NCBI GenBank assembly: GCA_029936675.1
Contig: JAPYSB010000010.1
Span: 1 to 64,000, forward strand
Reading direction: 5' to 3'
Length of the DNA: 64,000 nucleotides
DNA from: Dehalococcoidia bacterium
GTDB taxonomy: Bacteria > Chloroflexota > Dehalococcoidia > Lucifugimonadales > UBA826
The position numbers were made by a program, and so were the translations under genes. Of the stretch, positions 17,091 to 27,410 are shown piece after piece (position 1 is the stretch's first letter; each line of letters opens with the position of its first letter). Under the pieces are notes generated by a model. It did no database searches, was not told the DNA's origin, and saw nothing but the letters and a program-made list of their open reading frames with translations.

Positions 17091-18743
17091 ATGGCAAAAA
17101 GAACAATAGAAGAATGGGAAGAGACTACACTGAGTCCTTTAAAAGAAAGATTCGGGGAAAGAAAGGATTCCTTTGAAACAATGTCAGGGATACCGATAAA
17201 CACGATCTATACCGAACGAACCAAGACGGGGCCCACTGAATTTACAGATGAATACCCAGGGGAATACCCTTTTACACGTGGAGTTCAGCCAAATATGTAC
17301 AGGGGGCGTCTTTGGACCATGAGGCAATACGCCGGGTTGGCTTCTCCAGAGGAATCAAACCGTAGGTATCGCTACTTACTGGATCAAGGTCAGACGGGAT
17401 TGAGTGTAGCTTTTGATTTACCAACTCAGACGGGATATGACTCAGATCACCCAATGGCAACAGGCGAGGTAGGTCGTACCGGTGTACCGATATCTAGTCT
17501 GGCTGATATGGAAATTTTGTTCGATAAGATTCCCTTGGACAAAGTAAGTACATCCATGACTATAAATGCCACTGCTTCGGTTCTACTTGCTTTGTATATT
17601 GCGGTAGGCAAGAAACAAGGAGTAATGCCAGAGGCGCTGAGTGGAACTATACAAAACGATATTCTCAAAGAATATATAGCTAGGGGCACTTATATCTACC
17701 CCCCTGAACCATCAATGCGTCTAATAACTGATGTTTTTCAGTTTTGCAGTAAGAATGTTCCGAAATGGAACACCATAAGTATCAGTGGCTACCATATGAG
17801 TGAGGCCGGAGCCAACGCAGTGCAAGAATTAGCCTTTACTTTTTCAAATGCTATTGCTTATGTTGAGGCGGCTATATCCTCAGGCTTGGACGTTGACGCT
17901 TTTGCAGGACGCCTGTCATTTTTCTTTGTTGCGCAAAGCAATTTGTTTGAGGAAGTCGCCAAATATCGAGCAGCTAGAAGGATGTGGGCCAAAATAATGA
18001 AGGAAAGGTTCAATGCCAAGAATGACCGCTCTTGTATGATGCGCTTCCATACACAGACAGCAGGGGTGACATTGACTGCTCAACAGCCTGATAACAATGT
18101 AATAAGAACCACGATCCAAGCCTTGGCAGCTGTATTAGGGGGGACCCAGTCACTGCATGTCAATTCCAAGGATGAAGCATTAGCCTTACCTACAGAAGAA
18201 TCAGTTCAAATATCTCTTAGGACCCAGCAAATACTGGCCCATGAAAGCGGAGTGTCTGAATCGGTGGACCCACTGGCAGGCTCCTATTATGTTGAGCATC
18301 TGACGGATGAATTGGAATCCCAAGCATTTAGATACATTGAATCTATGGATGGGATGGGAGGAGCTGTAGAGGCACTAAGAGAAGGATTTCAGATACAAGA
18401 AATTCATAACAGCGCCTACCAACACCAGAAAGAAGTAGAAAGCTTAGATAGAGTGGTGGTTGGGGTTAATCAATATCAGTCACCAACACCCCCGATTGAA
18501 AAATTGCAAACAATATCACCTAGTGAAACTCAAAATCAACTGGCACGATTGGCAAAAGTGAAATCTGAACGAAATGATAAAGAGGTACACGACTCCTTAG
18601 AAAATTTGAGGGCCGTAACGAAAAATGGATCAAATACAATGCCAGTATTAATAAAGTGTGTGGAATCATATGCTACAGTCGGAGAAATATCAGATGTATT
18701 CCGAGACATTTTTGGAGAACAAACAGAATTCACCCCATTTTAA
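17091..18743 (+). CDS. Methylmalonyl-CoA mutase, large (catalytic, alpha) subunit of split type
   Basis: The enzyme interconverts methylmalonyl-CoA and succinyl-CoA with coenzyme B12. About 550 residues cover only the substrate-binding TIM-barrel half: [62 protein letters not shown] and [18 protein letters not shown]. The B12-binding half is a separate gene at 20357. The ATG at 17091 is preferred over an upstream TTG because GGAG lies ten bases before it. It is first in a four-gene plus-strand operon with acyl-CoA dehydrogenase, epimerase and mutase small subunit, a propionyl-CoA or branched-chain acyl-CoA route to succinyl-CoA. Confidence 0.96.
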   Translation: MAKRTIEEWEETTLSPLKERFGERKDSFETMSGIPINTIYTERTKTGPTEFTDEYPGEYPFTRGVQPNMYRGRLWTMRQYAGLASPEESNRRYRYLLDQGQTGLSVAFDLPTQTGYDSDHPMATGEVGRTGVPISSLADMEILFDKIPLDKVSTSMTINATASVLLALYIAVGKKQGVMPEALSGTIQNDILKEYIARGTYIYPPEPSMRLITDVFQFCSKNVPKWNTISISGYHMSEAGANAVQELAFTFSNAIAYVEAAISSGLDVDAFAGRLSFFFVAQSNLFEEVAKYRAARRMWAKIMKERFNAKNDRSCMMRFHTQTAGVTLTAQQPDNNVIRTTIQALAAVLGGTQSLHVNSKDEALALPTEESVQISLRTQQILAHESGVSESVDPLAGSYYVEHLTDELESQAFRYIESMDGMGGAVEALREGFQIQEIHNSAYQHQKEVESLDRVVVGVNQYQSPTPPIEKLQTISPSETQNQLARLAKVKSERNDKEVHDSLENLRAVTKNGSNTMPVLIKCVESYATVGEISDVFRDIFGEQTEFTPF

Positions 18744-18764
18744 TAGACTGAGAGGAGCAAAAAA

Positions 18765-19916
18765 ATGTCTGATCTTCTTTTAAGTGATGATGAAATTTTG
18801 TTAAAAAACACAGTATCGGATTATTCTAAAAATGAATTGGCCCCTAGAGCGGCTGGATATGATGAAAGCGCATTGTTTCCTTGGGATAACGTATCTGGGA
18901 TAGGCGATTTGGGTTTATTCGGCCTTACGATACCTGAGGAATATGGTGGTAGTGGTGGGACGACAAGGCAATTGGCAATAGCCGCCGAGGAAATAGCAAA
19001 GGGATGCGCTGCTACTTCGGTAGTTTATATAGCCCATCTATCTTTATGCACCCAATTTATAAACATGTTTGGTAACGAAGAACAAAAACGTAACTATTTA
19101 CCGGATCTTGCATCGGGTAAAAAAATCGGAGCCTTTGCTTTGTCCGAACCCGGAGCCGGTAGTGATGCTGCAGCTATAAAAACCTCGGCTGTTAAGTCTA
19201 ATGGACACTACGTCGTGAATGGCATAAAGACTTGGATTAGTAATGCTCCGGAGGCCTCTATACTGGTGACTTTAGCAACCTCGGACACCTCTAAAAAACA
19301 TAGGGGTATAGAAGCTTTAATAGTGGAATCGGATACCGGAGGGATAGTAACAAACCAAATTCATGGAAAAATGGGGGTCAGGGCTTCCACTGTTGGGGAG
19401 ATCATTTTCGATAACGTGCTGGTCCCAGGAAAAAATAGAATGGGTGGGGATGAACAAGGGTTTGGGCAAACTATGGAAGTTTTAAATGCAAGTAGAATTT
19501 CAATTGGGGCTCAATGCGTTGGGATAGCACAAGCAGCCTTGGAAGCGGCCGTTGACTATGCAATACATCGAGAGGCTTTTGGCGGGCCTCTTTCAGATTT
19601 ACAGGGGATCCAATGGATGATTGCAGAGATGGCTACCGAAATCGAGGCAGCTAGGCAATTAGTGATGAAATCTGCATCCCTTAGAGACGCGAATCTACCA
19701 TTTGCGACGGAAGCCTCTATGTCAAAACTGTACGCATCTAAAGTTGCAATGGAGAGTGCTCACAAGGCTGTTCAAATACATGGAGGTGCAGGATATTTTG
19801 CCCCAACGCCGGTGGAAAGATACTTTAGGGATGCTAGAGTCACAGAAATATATGAAGGGACTTCCGAAATTCAAAAATTAGTTATTGCAAGAAACATTTT
19901 GAAAAAACAAGGATAG
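18765..19916 (+). CDS. Acyl-CoA dehydrogenase
   Basis: The 383-residue flavoprotein has FALSEPGAGSDAAAIKT and WISNAP signatures for FAD/substrate binding. The catalytic-base region near the C-terminus is QIHGGAGYFAPTPVERYFRDARVTEIYEGTSEIQ, split by the conserved R. It oxidises an acyl-CoA to the 2-enoyl-CoA and passes electrons to ETF. AGAGGAGC precedes the ATG. Its place between the mutase subunits suggests a short- or branched-chain substrate that ends in propionyl- or methylmalonyl-CoA. Confidence 0.94.
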   Translation: MSDLLLSDDEILLKNTVSDYSKNELAPRAAGYDESALFPWDNVSGIGDLGLFGLTIPEEYGGSGGTTRQLAIAAEEIAKGCAATSVVYIAHLSLCTQFINMFGNEEQKRNYLPDLASGKKIGAFALSEPGAGSDAAAIKTSAVKSNGHYVVNGIKTWISNAPEASILVTLATSDTSKKHRGIEALIVESDTGGIVTNQIHGKMGVRASTVGEIIFDNVLVPGKNRMGGDEQGFGQTMEVLNASRISIGAQCVGIAQAALEAAVDYAIHREAFGGPLSDLQGIQWMIAEMATEIEAARQLVMKSASLRDANLPFATEASMSKLYASKVAMESAHKAVQIHGGAGYFAPTPVERYFRDARVTEIYEGTSEIQKLVIARNILKKQG

Positions 19917-19920
19917 TTAG

Positions 19921-20355
19921 GTGAATAACGAATCTACATGTAGCGCGAGGCATATAAATCATGTGTGCATTGCTGTTTTGAATATTGAAGAGACTCTGGA
20001 ATTTTATGAAAATCTGTTTGGAGTTACTAAGTCCGGGGAGATAGAAACTATCGAAGATCAGGGTGTCAAAGCAGCCTTAGTGAGGGTTGGGGCTTCTCAA
20101 CTGGAATTTATTCAACCTATTGACAATGAAAATGGAGTTGCTAAATTCATAGATAGAAGAGGCGAAGGAGTTCACCATATATGCTTCGAGGTAGATAATC
20201 TGGAATCCAAACTCAATGAGCTAGATCTAGCGGGAGTGCAACTGATAGATAAAGAACCACGGGACGGTTTATCAGGAACCATAGGGTTTATACATCCAAA
20301 ATCCACTAGAGGCGTTCTAATAGAATTAGTCGATCAAAAAACGGCCCGGAGATGA
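19921..20355 (+). CDS. mce: Methylmalonyl-CoA epimerase
   Basis: The 144-residue vicinal-oxygen-chelate protein has [23 protein letters not shown] at the start (broken here by its repeat unit), [13 protein letters not shown] in the middle, and a final [15 protein letters not shown]. The metal His and Glu residues of the family are present. It converts (S)- to (R)-methylmalonyl-CoA for the mutase. GTG start four bases after the dehydrogenase stop. Confidence 0.93.
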   Translation: MNNESTCSARHINHVCIAVLNIEETLEFYENLFGVTKSGEIETIEDQGVKAALVRVGASQLEFIQPIDNENGVAKFIDRRGEGVHHICFEVDNLESKLNELDLAGVQLIDKEPRDGLSGTIGFIHPKSTRGVLIELVDQKTARR

Positions 20356-20356
20356 T

Positions 20357-20752
20357 ATGACATCCAAAATTATCAGAGTACTGGTTGCAAAGCCGGGGTT
20401 AGATGGTCACGATAGAGGTGCCAAAGTGATAGCGCGGGCGCTTCGTGATGCAGGTATGGAGGTGATTTACACTGGTATCAGACAAACCCCGGAAATGATA
20501 GCTCAAGCAGCAATGCAAGAAGATGTGGATGTAATTGGTCTCAGCATATTGTCTGGTGCTCATATTGAACTTTTCCCTCAGATAATTAGGGAATTGAACA
20601 ACAGGGAAATGGGGGATGTTTTGATTGTTGCAGGCGGGATAATACCTGAGTCAGACCACCGCTATCTTACGGATATTGGCATAAAAGGGATATTTGGCCC
20701 AGGTACATCCACTTTAGATATAGTTACTTTCATCCAAGAATCGGTTAAATAA
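20357..20752 (+). CDS. Methylmalonyl-CoA mutase, B12-binding small subunit
   Basis: The 131-residue protein is a free-standing cobalamin-binding domain. It has [18 protein letters not shown] with the DxHxxG motif, [17 protein letters not shown] with the SxL motif, and [10 protein letters not shown] with the GG motif. It completes the split mutase encoded at 17091. It begins one base after the epimerase stop, the last gene of the operon. Confidence 0.96.
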   Translation: MTSKIIRVLVAKPGLDGHDRGAKVIARALRDAGMEVIYTGIRQTPEMIAQAAMQEDVDVIGLSILSGAHIELFPQIIRELNNREMGDVLIVAGGIIPESDHRYLTDIGIKGIFGPGTSTLDIVTFIQESVK

Positions 20753-20847
20753 TTTTGCAGATTTAATTATTAATTCATCCTTTTAATGCTAGATTTATAG
20801 AATTAAGTTAGTATTAACCTCTGAATTTTTGTATGAGAATGTTATAA

Positions 20848-21447
20848 ATGGAACAATATTTGACACTTATATTAGCCTGCTTGGTTAGTTATATATTTGG
20901 TGCCCTTCCCTTTGCCCATAGAATCAGTAGAATAAAAGGAATAGATATATTTTCTATTGGGACTGGGCTGGCAGGGGCCTCCAATGTCATGAAGAATGTA
21001 GGGCGCTGGCCGGCTCTAATAGTTCTTGTATTTGATATAGCAAAAGGAGCCTTGGCGGTCATAGTGTCAGGCATGATGGGTGTGGAGGGACCTCTAATTT
21101 TGCTTCCAGCAAGTGCAGCAATATTTGGTCATTGGAATTCTATATTTACTCGCTTTAAGGGAGGGGATGGAATGGCCATTGCGGGTGGTATTGCTATCGC
21201 CCTATTTGGTGGGATAGGTTTATTTGCTTTTTTTGTAGCAGGTATAGTTTCGCTTTTAACTCAGAAACTTTGGCTAACCTCTTTAACCAGCATAATCTTC
21301 GCCTATTTGTCTATTATGCTCCTTACTCATCTCTTTAATAAGGATGAGGATATTGCTGTTGGATTTACTGCAGTTGTGCTGTTGATTTTAACTCACGCAA
21401 TGAGAGGCCATGCTCGGAGAAGGAAAATTGCCAGGCAGTCCGGATAA
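20848..21447 (+). CDS. plsY: Glycerol-3-phosphate acyltransferase PlsY-family protein
   Basis: The 199-residue polytopic membrane protein has five or so hydrophobic segments. Its PlsY-like motifs are YIFGALPFAHRISRIKGIDI, GTGLAGASNVMKNVGRWPA and HWNSIFTRFKGGDGMA. PlsY transfers acyl groups from acyl-phosphate to glycerol-3-phosphate at the membrane. The usual GSGNxGATN is GTGLAGASN, so it is a divergent member. No clear Shine-Dalgarno is seen before the ATG. It converges with the DUF4340 gene. Confidence 0.82.
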   Translation: MEQYLTLILACLVSYIFGALPFAHRISRIKGIDIFSIGTGLAGASNVMKNVGRWPALIVLVFDIAKGALAVIVSGMMGVEGPLILLPASAAIFGHWNSIFTRFKGGDGMAIAGGIAIALFGGIGLFAFFVAGIVSLLTQKLWLTSLTSIIFAYLSIMLLTHLFNKDEDIAVGFTAVVLLILTHAMRGHARRRKIARQSG

Positions 21448-21457
21448 ATCGAATGCG

Positions 21458-22402
21458 TTAGTCAGATACTAAAATATCTGATTTCTTCATCAGTAAAAAA
21501 TCACCTAATATGTACTGAATTAAAAATACGGTAGATTGGCTTGGTGTTTTTACATAATAGGACTCGTCGTCTTTCTTTATTAATTTCAACCGTGTTGTCG
21601 GTGAATTAGATTCTTCTGATGTGTTAATGCGTACCGAGCCATCGGGAGCGTCGAAATCGAGAGATTTGGCGTCCTGATCATTCTCAAATCCTGCTGCAGG
21701 GAGAACCTGTATTGATTGCAATAAATAATCCATTATTTGAAGGTTCGCTAGACCTTCAAGTATTCCATCTGGGCCTGCAACCACCCAATCGCTCTCTTGG
21801 GTTTTATAAATAGAAAAATTCTCATTGCTGTCTGGGTAAATAAAATCAAAAGACGTTACATCTGCCGGTGGTATCGATATTACAATAGGGTTTCTCCAGG
21901 AATCAGGGTCTGAGGAAAAAATCCCATTCTGTGAGCAAGGTATGGAATACACTTCGGTTTTACCAGATTTTCTCACATAACAAAGTCTTACATCCGGTGA
22001 CCATTTCCCAATATGAAATTGCTCCTGGAGAGAGGGGCCTACATAGAAAGAAATCTTAGTACTGTTTTCGTCATCTACGCCTAATAGTTTGTGGTACTTA
22101 GTTTTTTTGGCAACTAATTGAGCTCCAGACACATCATTCACATGTTCCCAAAAGGCAGCTAATTTTGGGGCGAAAATCGGATTATCGGCCACTTCCCAAT
22201 AAGAGTCATTTACCTTTATCAATTCGGATGCTAGCCCATCATCCGTCTTAATATCAACCTGATTTATAATATCTTCGCTTATGGGTAAAAGTCCTTCTAA
22301 AATAAATTCGTCAGTACCGCCTATAACGATTCTGTAGAATAGTCCCGAGATACCTATGACTATCAGTGCTATGAGTACGTATCCAACTTGCCTGCTTTTC
22401 AT
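21458..22402 (-). CDS. DUF4340 domain protein of a Gld-like ABC system
   Basis: The 314-residue protein has an N-terminal membrane anchor (residues 7-27) and a large outer part with repeated beta-rich modules (ISFYVGPSLQEQFHIGK, DWVVAGPDG), as in DUF4340 proteins. These sit beside GldG-type ABC auxiliary proteins. Its ATG shares one base with the stop of the upstream permease-GldG fusion (TAATG), so they are coupled. It probably works at the outer face of the membrane with that transporter. Substrate unknown. Confidence 0.82.
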   Translation of the reverse strand: MKSRQVGYVLIALIVIGISGLFYRIVIGGTDEFILEGLLPISEDIINQVDIKTDDGLASELIKVNDSYWEVADNPIFAPKLAAFWEHVNDVSGAQLVAKKTKYHKLLGVDDENSTKISFYVGPSLQEQFHIGKWSPDVRLCYVRKSGKTEVYSIPCSQNGIFSSDPDSWRNPIVISIPPADVTSFDFIYPDSNENFSIYKTQESDWVVAGPDGILEGLANLQIMDYLLQSIQVLPAAGFENDQDAKSLDFDAPDGSVRINTSEESNSPTTRLKLIKKDDESYYVKTPSQSTVFLIQYILGDFLLMKKSDILVSD

Positions 22403-24699
22403 TAGTCTGAAACCTCGTTCTGGTCAGAGCCTTCACTTTTGGGAGTTGCTCCGACTGCCCACCTGTTTCTGAAACCTTTGCTTCTGCGTTGCATGAACCT
22501 GGCAAGTCCTAAAATGACGAAAGCTAGGGGCACTCCCCCTATGTTTGAGTACTGCACTATATTTCTGTGACTGTCAGAGGAAAATACCAAGTTACGTTCA
22601 GAAACCACCTTTGATCTTACTGAAGCTAAATTATCCTCCTGTGCAAGCCAGTCGATGATGTTGAGTCCCAATAGGACGTTACTGTTAAAACGAGTTGCAG
22701 TTTCGGAGATCCAATCAGCATCTCCTGTGATGACCATTCTGGACCCATTGCTGTGTTCCAGGGCTACGCCAAGGTCACTTAGAACAAAGTTATCTCCTGT
22801 GGCTTCAGAGAATGTGGGGGAATTTGGTCTCAGATTCCTTAAATTCATGTCGATGAAGCCGAATTCAGTCGTTGAAATCAACGGGCTCACAGTGTATTGG
22901 GAATCAGGTAAGTCTAAGATACCAACTGTGCTAGCCCAAGGCATTACTACATTACTGACTTCCCCTCCAATTTTACTTTCGACAACTTTTGCCTTTACCC
23001 AATACGGGTAGGGTAGGTATACATTCCCGGCACCTCCAGTTCCAAAGGCTAGGGTTTCATTAGACTGAAGATCGAAGACTAAATCTGACTCCACGGATAT
23101 ACCAAATTCCGATAGTATGAAATCTGCCGAACTGTCTCTGTTTGATATGCCAGCTAATTGGTTGAAGTCTACGAGGACTGGTTCTATAGCTATGAAAGCC
23201 TTACCACCATGGGAGATATAATCTTTGATGGATTCTCTATGGGTTTCTCCTATACGAGATTTGGGAGATATAATCATGAGTACATCCACACTTTCTAAGT
23301 CTATAGGAATACCTTCTTCAGCCGCTAATGTTTTTACTTGGTATTGTTGATTTAAGACTGAAGCAAAAGACTGCAATTCGCCGGATATTTCCATTTCCTG
23401 GTGGCCCGATAAAAATGCGACAATTTTCTTTTGAGATCTATCGTCAAGCATCTTGTTAACCAAACTGGCAAGCCGGTATTCAAATCCGTCAACACTTTGT
23501 ATGAAAGGGATTACCTCACGTTTGTCTAGGTAGGTTAGCGCCAATCCCATATAGCCCGTTTTGATTTGCAATTCTCCCTGGGATCTCAGATTAAACTGAA
23601 TCGGGGGTATCCCGGCGTTAGTCGCTTTTTTCAAAGCTTTTTCATCATCTTCTGGAAATTGCCGTACCACCTTGACCATCCCATCTGAACTGGCCTCCAC
23701 GTCGTCTAAGAAATCATTAATATCCCTTGATACGGGTGAAACCTGTACAGGAGGATCTTTGGACATGTATATGTCTATTGTCAATAAATCATCCAGCTGG
23801 CTCACGATTTCTTCGGTCGCCGGACTTAAGGTGAAAATTTTATCTTCAGTAAGATCCAACCTGCCTTTAATTGAAGTTCCAAACCACCCAATGAGAATGC
23901 TAAGAACGATAAACCCAGCCACCCCGAGTTGTAAGTTTCGGTACTGAGGCGTTTTATGGCTTAGAGTCCTACTTCTCATTATCAGAAAGGTCCCACAAAG
24001 GAAGGTGGAAATCAGCGACAAGAAGTAAAGTATGTCCCTAAAATCTATAATCCCTCTTCCAATGTTGTTGAAATGAGTTATCGGACTTAGCAACTGTAAT
24101 AAATTCGCAGCAGTAGAAGGTAAGGTTATTGCCACGATTTCTAGCCCCATTATCATGAGGGCCATGCTTACGGTCAGGCCTAGTATGAAAGAGACTATTT
24201 GGTTTCTTGTAAGACTAGAGGTAAATAATCCTATAGAAACCAAAGAACCGGCAAGAAAAATACTACCAATATATTGGGAGATTGAGGCACCCCAATCTAA
24301 ATCTCCAGCACTGGTTAAAGATAGAGGTATGCCGATGGTAGCCACGATAGCTATCGACACAAATAATAATCCTGATGTGAATTTTGCTAAAAGCACAATC
24401 CAACCTCTAATAGGCTGGGTAAGTAAGGTTTCTAAGGTCCCGTCCCGTTGTTCTTCTGACAACAATCTCATTGTGGCGGCCGGTATAAAAAGGGCTAATA
24501 GCCACGGTAAGGATGGCTTGTCTATGGCGAAATCAACGGTGAATAAAGGCCTTAGAGAAGCCTCTCCCGTTAAGAGGGCTGATTGGAAGAATGACCAAGA
24601 CAGCATAGCGACGAACACCACGATTAATATGTAACCGGTGGGTTGGTCAAAATAGCCTTTGAGATCTTTTTTGATTAAAGCTAAAAATGGAGACTTCAT
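22402..24699 (-). CDS. ABC-2 permease fused to GldG-type auxiliary domain
   Basis: The 765-residue protein joins two parts that are separate genes in gliding bacteria. Residues 1-250 are an ABC-2 permease (GldF-like) with about six membrane spans and the segment EEQRDGTLETLLTQP. Residues about 262-745 are a GldG-like ABC_transp_aux region between two membrane anchors, containing DIYMSKDPPVQVSPVSRD and a GHQEMEISGELQSF segment. The start overlaps the ATPase stop by four bases. It should be the membrane and outer part of an export or envelope-remodelling system. Gliding itself is not implied. Confidence 0.88.
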   Translation of the reverse strand: MKSPFLALIKKDLKGYFDQPTGYILIVVFVAMLSWSFFQSALLTGEASLRPLFTVDFAIDKPSLPWLLALFIPAATMRLLSEEQRDGTLETLLTQPIRGWIVLLAKFTSGLLFVSIAIVATIGIPLSLTSAGDLDWGASISQYIGSIFLAGSLVSIGLFTSSLTRNQIVSFILGLTVSMALMIMGLEIVAITLPSTAANLLQLLSPITHFNNIGRGIIDFRDILYFLSLISTFLCGTFLIMRSRTLSHKTPQYRNLQLGVAGFIVLSILIGWFGTSIKGRLDLTEDKIFTLSPATEEIVSQLDDLLTIDIYMSKDPPVQVSPVSRDINDFLDDVEASSDGMVKVVRQFPEDDEKALKKATNAGIPPIQFNLRSQGELQIKTGYMGLALTYLDKREVIPFIQSVDGFEYRLASLVNKMLDDRSQKKIVAFLSGHQEMEISGELQSFASVLNQQYQVKTLAAEEGIPIDLESVDVLMIISPKSRIGETHRESIKDYISHGGKAFIAIEPVLVDFNQLAGISNRDSSADFILSEFGISVESDLVFDLQSNETLAFGTGGAGNVYLPYPYWVKAKVVESKIGGEVSNVVMPWASTVGILDLPDSQYTVSPLISTTEFGFIDMNLRNLRPNSPTFSEATGDNFVLSDLGVALEHSNGSRMVITGDADWISETATRFNSNVLLGLNIIDWLAQEDNLASVRSKVVSERNLVFSSDSHRNIVQYSNIGGVPLAFVILGLARFMQRRSKGFRNRWAVGATPKSEGSDQNEVSD

Positions 24700-25694
24700 G
24701 GCCCTTGTTTTGACCTCTCAGTCTCATTTTCTGATGTGAGGGTGTGGAATACATCTTCTAGACGCATACGTTCTTCATGCAATTCCCACAATATCCATCC
24801 ATTACTTGCGGCGATCCTAAATATAGATGGCCTTGGATCTTCCAAGCCTGATAGATTGACGATGTATCTTTTTCTAGAATCAATTGGATCCAATCGTTGG
24901 ACAGAATCTACCGAATCTAACGCAGAGAGGCCTGATTCAATTTGACTACCTTCAGCCTCCACATATATTTTTCTTAGCCCTGGTGTGAGTTGGAAAATTT
25001 CATCGACTGGGCTGTCGGCCACAAGCTGACCTCTGTTTATAAGGAGAACTCTCTCACAGGTGTTTTCCACTTCCTGCATGACGTGAGTTGTCACTAAAAC
25101 AGTTCGTTCTTGACCCAAAGACTTAATTAGATTCCTCATTGATAAACGTTGGTTTGGGTCTAATCCTTCAGTAGGTTCGTCCAGTATCAGGATTGAAGGA
25201 CGATGAATTATTGCACCTGCCAGTCCAACCCTTTGGTGATAGCCTTTGGAAAGTTCACTTATAGGCCGATAGAAAACTTCTTGTAAGCTGGCTTCTTCGA
25301 CGGTTTGTTCCAAGTTGCGGGTTCTCTCATTGCCTGAAAGTCCCCTTAGGTCCGCTATAAAATCGAGATATTCACTGACTAATAAATCTTCATACAAGGG
25401 ATTGTTTTCTGCTAAATATCCAATGCTTTTTCTGGTTTCTAAATCGTTCTCTGAATTGTCTATTCCGTTTATAAACACTTTACCGGTGTCTGGAGTGTAG
25501 TAGGAAGTCAACAGTCTCATGGTGGTTGTTTTCCCGGCACCATTCGGGCCAAGAAACCCGACTATCTCGCCTCTTTTGATTGAAAAAGATAAGTTGGATA
25601 CAGCTTTGTGAGGCCCGAAGTTTTTACTCACCATTTCCACGGAAATAGTGACGTTCGGGTCTATAGGGGTTTCAATTTCTTTATCGGTTGACAT
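24696..25694 (-). CDS. ABC transporter ATP-binding protein (GldA-like)
   Basis: The 332-residue ATPase has Walker A GPNGAGKTTT (49-58), signature LSKGYHQRVGLAGA, Walker B ILILDEPTEGLDP and the H-loop TTHVMQE. A C-terminal domain of about 100 residues is like those of ABC-2 export ATPases. It drives the fused permease encoded next. The three genes 25694 to 21458 overlap or touch, forming one operon. Confidence 0.93.
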   Translation of the reverse strand: MSTDKEIETPIDPNVTISVEMVSKNFGPHKAVSNLSFSIKRGEIVGFLGPNGAGKTTTMRLLTSYYTPDTGKVFINGIDNSENDLETRKSIGYLAENNPLYEDLLVSEYLDFIADLRGLSGNERTRNLEQTVEEASLQEVFYRPISELSKGYHQRVGLAGAIIHRPSILILDEPTEGLDPNQRLSMRNLIKSLGQERTVLVTTHVMQEVENTCERVLLINRGQLVADSPVDEIFQLTPGLRKIYVEAEGSQIESGLSALDSVDSVQRLDPIDSRKRYIVNLSGLEDPRPSIFRIAASNGWILWELHEERMRLEDVFHTLTSENETERSKQGP

Positions 25695-25709
25695 AGGACC
25701 TTCCCTTTG

Positions 25710-25730
25710 GGGCGGTTTTTTAATCCGCCC
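25710..25730. other. GC-rich inverted repeat between groL and the ABC operon
   Basis: GGGCGG (25710-25715) pairs with CCGCCC (25725-25730) around a nine-base T/A loop. In the groL direction it is not followed by a T-run, so it is an imperfect terminator at best. It could be an attenuator or mRNA-stabilising hairpin ahead of the ABC genes. Confidence 0.35.
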
Positions 25731-25746
25731 TGTCGAGAATTAAAAT

Positions 25747-27348
25747 TTAGTCGTCAAATGGTGCGGGTAATTTAGGAGGGTCCAGCTCTGTAACAAGAGA
25801 TTCTGTGGTTAGGACCATACCAGCTATGCTGGCAGCATTTTCAAGAGCCGACCTGGTGACTTTCACTGGGTCAATCACGCCGAATTCATACATGCTCCCA
25901 TACCTATCATTTTCAGCATCAAACCCATAGTCGCCACTTCCTTGTTTGATGGCCTCCAGTACTACAGCGCCACTAAAACCGGCATTTTGTACTAGAAGGA
26001 CAACAGGGGCATCTACAGAGTCCAACACAATTCTGGCCCCAGTCGCCTCGTCGGAACTACCTGAGTAATTGGCACGTAAATCAGCGGCGATTCGAATAAG
26101 TGACGTGCCGCCTCCTGGGAGTATTCCCTCTGCCATAGCTGCTCGAGTAGCGGATAAGGCATCTTCCACCCTTTGTTTCTTTTCCTTTAATTCAATTTCC
26201 GTTGAAGCTCCGACCTTTATTATAGAGACACCACCAGATAGCTTTGCTGCACGCTCTTCCAATTTTTCGCGGTCGTAATCAGATTTGGTTTCTTGAGCTT
26301 GAGACTTTATATTGCTAACTCTTGCATCGATGAGGCTTGCCTCTCCACCCCCTTCGACAAAAGTGGTGGAGTCCTTGGTGGATATCACTCTTCTGCATCT
26401 TCCCAGGTCTGAAATTTCTATAGAATTAAGATTCCTACCCGTTTCACCACTTATTACAGTCCCACCAAAAAGGATGGACATATCCTCGAGAATCGCTTTT
26501 CTTCTATCCCCAAAAGCAGGAGCTTTTACCCCAAGGCAATTTAGTGTCCCTTTCATTTTGTTTACAACGAGTGTCGCCAGTGCCTGCTCCTCTATATCTT
26601 CAGCTATCAGTACTAATTCTCTGCCGACAGCGCTAAATTTTTCAAGAAATGGGAGTAAATCCTCCAGACTGGTTATTTTTTCAGAAGTAATAAGGATGTG
26701 TGGCTCATTAAGCTCTGTGACCATTCTGTCCTGATCAGTCACGAAATAAGGAGACAAATATCCCCGGTCTATTTCCATGCCTTCTACATACTCAACTTCA
26801 TAGTCTAGGCCGGGTGATTCTTCAACAGTGACGACGCCATCTTTTCCAACCTTACTCATCACCTCACCTATCAAGTTGCCCATTTTCTCATCATGTGCTG
26901 AGAGCACAGCTACCTGAGCAATCTGTTCGTCTCCGGTAACATCTTTTGAGACATTTATTAATTCTTTTGTTATTACGTCGACTACTTCGTCAATACCTCT
27001 TTTCAAGGCCATGGGGTCAGCACCTGCCGCTATATTCTTGAACCCGTTTTTTAATATAGCCTGGGCTAAAATAGTCGATGTGGTTGTACCATCTCCAACA
27101 TCGTCATTTGTTTTCGAGGCCGCTTCCTTGAGCAACTGTGCGCCCATATTGGGGAATGGTTCTGGTAGTTCGATCTCTTTGGCAATGGTTACTCCATCAC
27201 TACATATCTGAGGAGGCCCGAACTCTTTTTCTAGGATTACATTCCGACCATTAGGTCCTAAAGTTATCCCCACAGTGCGGGCGACAAGATCGATACCTTT
27301 CATCAACTGAGATCGGGCATCTTCTTTAAATTGGAATTGTTTTGGCAT
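25747..27348 (-). CDS. groL: Chaperonin GroEL
   Basis: The 533-residue Cpn60 has TLGPNGRNVILEKEFGPP, the ATP-site aspartate in DVGDGTTTST, EGMEIDRGYLSPYFVTD and GGGTSLIRIA. It folds client proteins as a 14-mer. The C-terminus ends LPAPFDD and lacks the usual Gly-Gly-Met tail. No groES lies beside it, and no CIRCE operator (TTAGCACTC-N9-GAGTGCTAA) is found in the 62 bases upstream, where only a short TACC/GGTA palindrome is seen. It may be a second, constitutive GroEL read through from the upstream genes. Confidence 0.96.
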   Translation of the reverse strand: MPKQFQFKEDARSQLMKGIDLVARTVGITLGPNGRNVILEKEFGPPQICSDGVTIAKEIELPEPFPNMGAQLLKEAASKTNDDVGDGTTTSTILAQAILKNGFKNIAAGADPMALKRGIDEVVDVITKELINVSKDVTGDEQIAQVAVLSAHDEKMGNLIGEVMSKVGKDGVVTVEESPGLDYEVEYVEGMEIDRGYLSPYFVTDQDRMVTELNEPHILITSEKITSLEDLLPFLEKFSAVGRELVLIAEDIEEQALATLVVNKMKGTLNCLGVKAPAFGDRRKAILEDMSILFGGTVISGETGRNLNSIEISDLGRCRRVISTKDSTTFVEGGGEASLIDARVSNIKSQAQETKSDYDREKLEERAAKLSGGVSIIKVGASTEIELKEKKQRVEDALSATRAAMAEGILPGGGTSLIRIAADLRANYSGSSDEATGARIVLDSVDAPVVLLVQNAGFSGAVVLEAIKQGSGDYGFDAENDRYGSMYEFGVIDPVKVTRSALENAASIAGMVLTTESLVTELDPPKLPAPFDD

Positions 27349-27410
27349 TATTAAACCTCGTTAATTTCTTTTGGTCCGTACCTTAAATGGTATTAAATCT
27401 AGCTCTGAAT

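Noticed and set aside
27349-27410. CIRCE heat-shock operator before groL
   Set aside because: The required TTAGCACTC-N9-GAGTGCTAA is absent; only a short TACC/GGTA palindrome is found.
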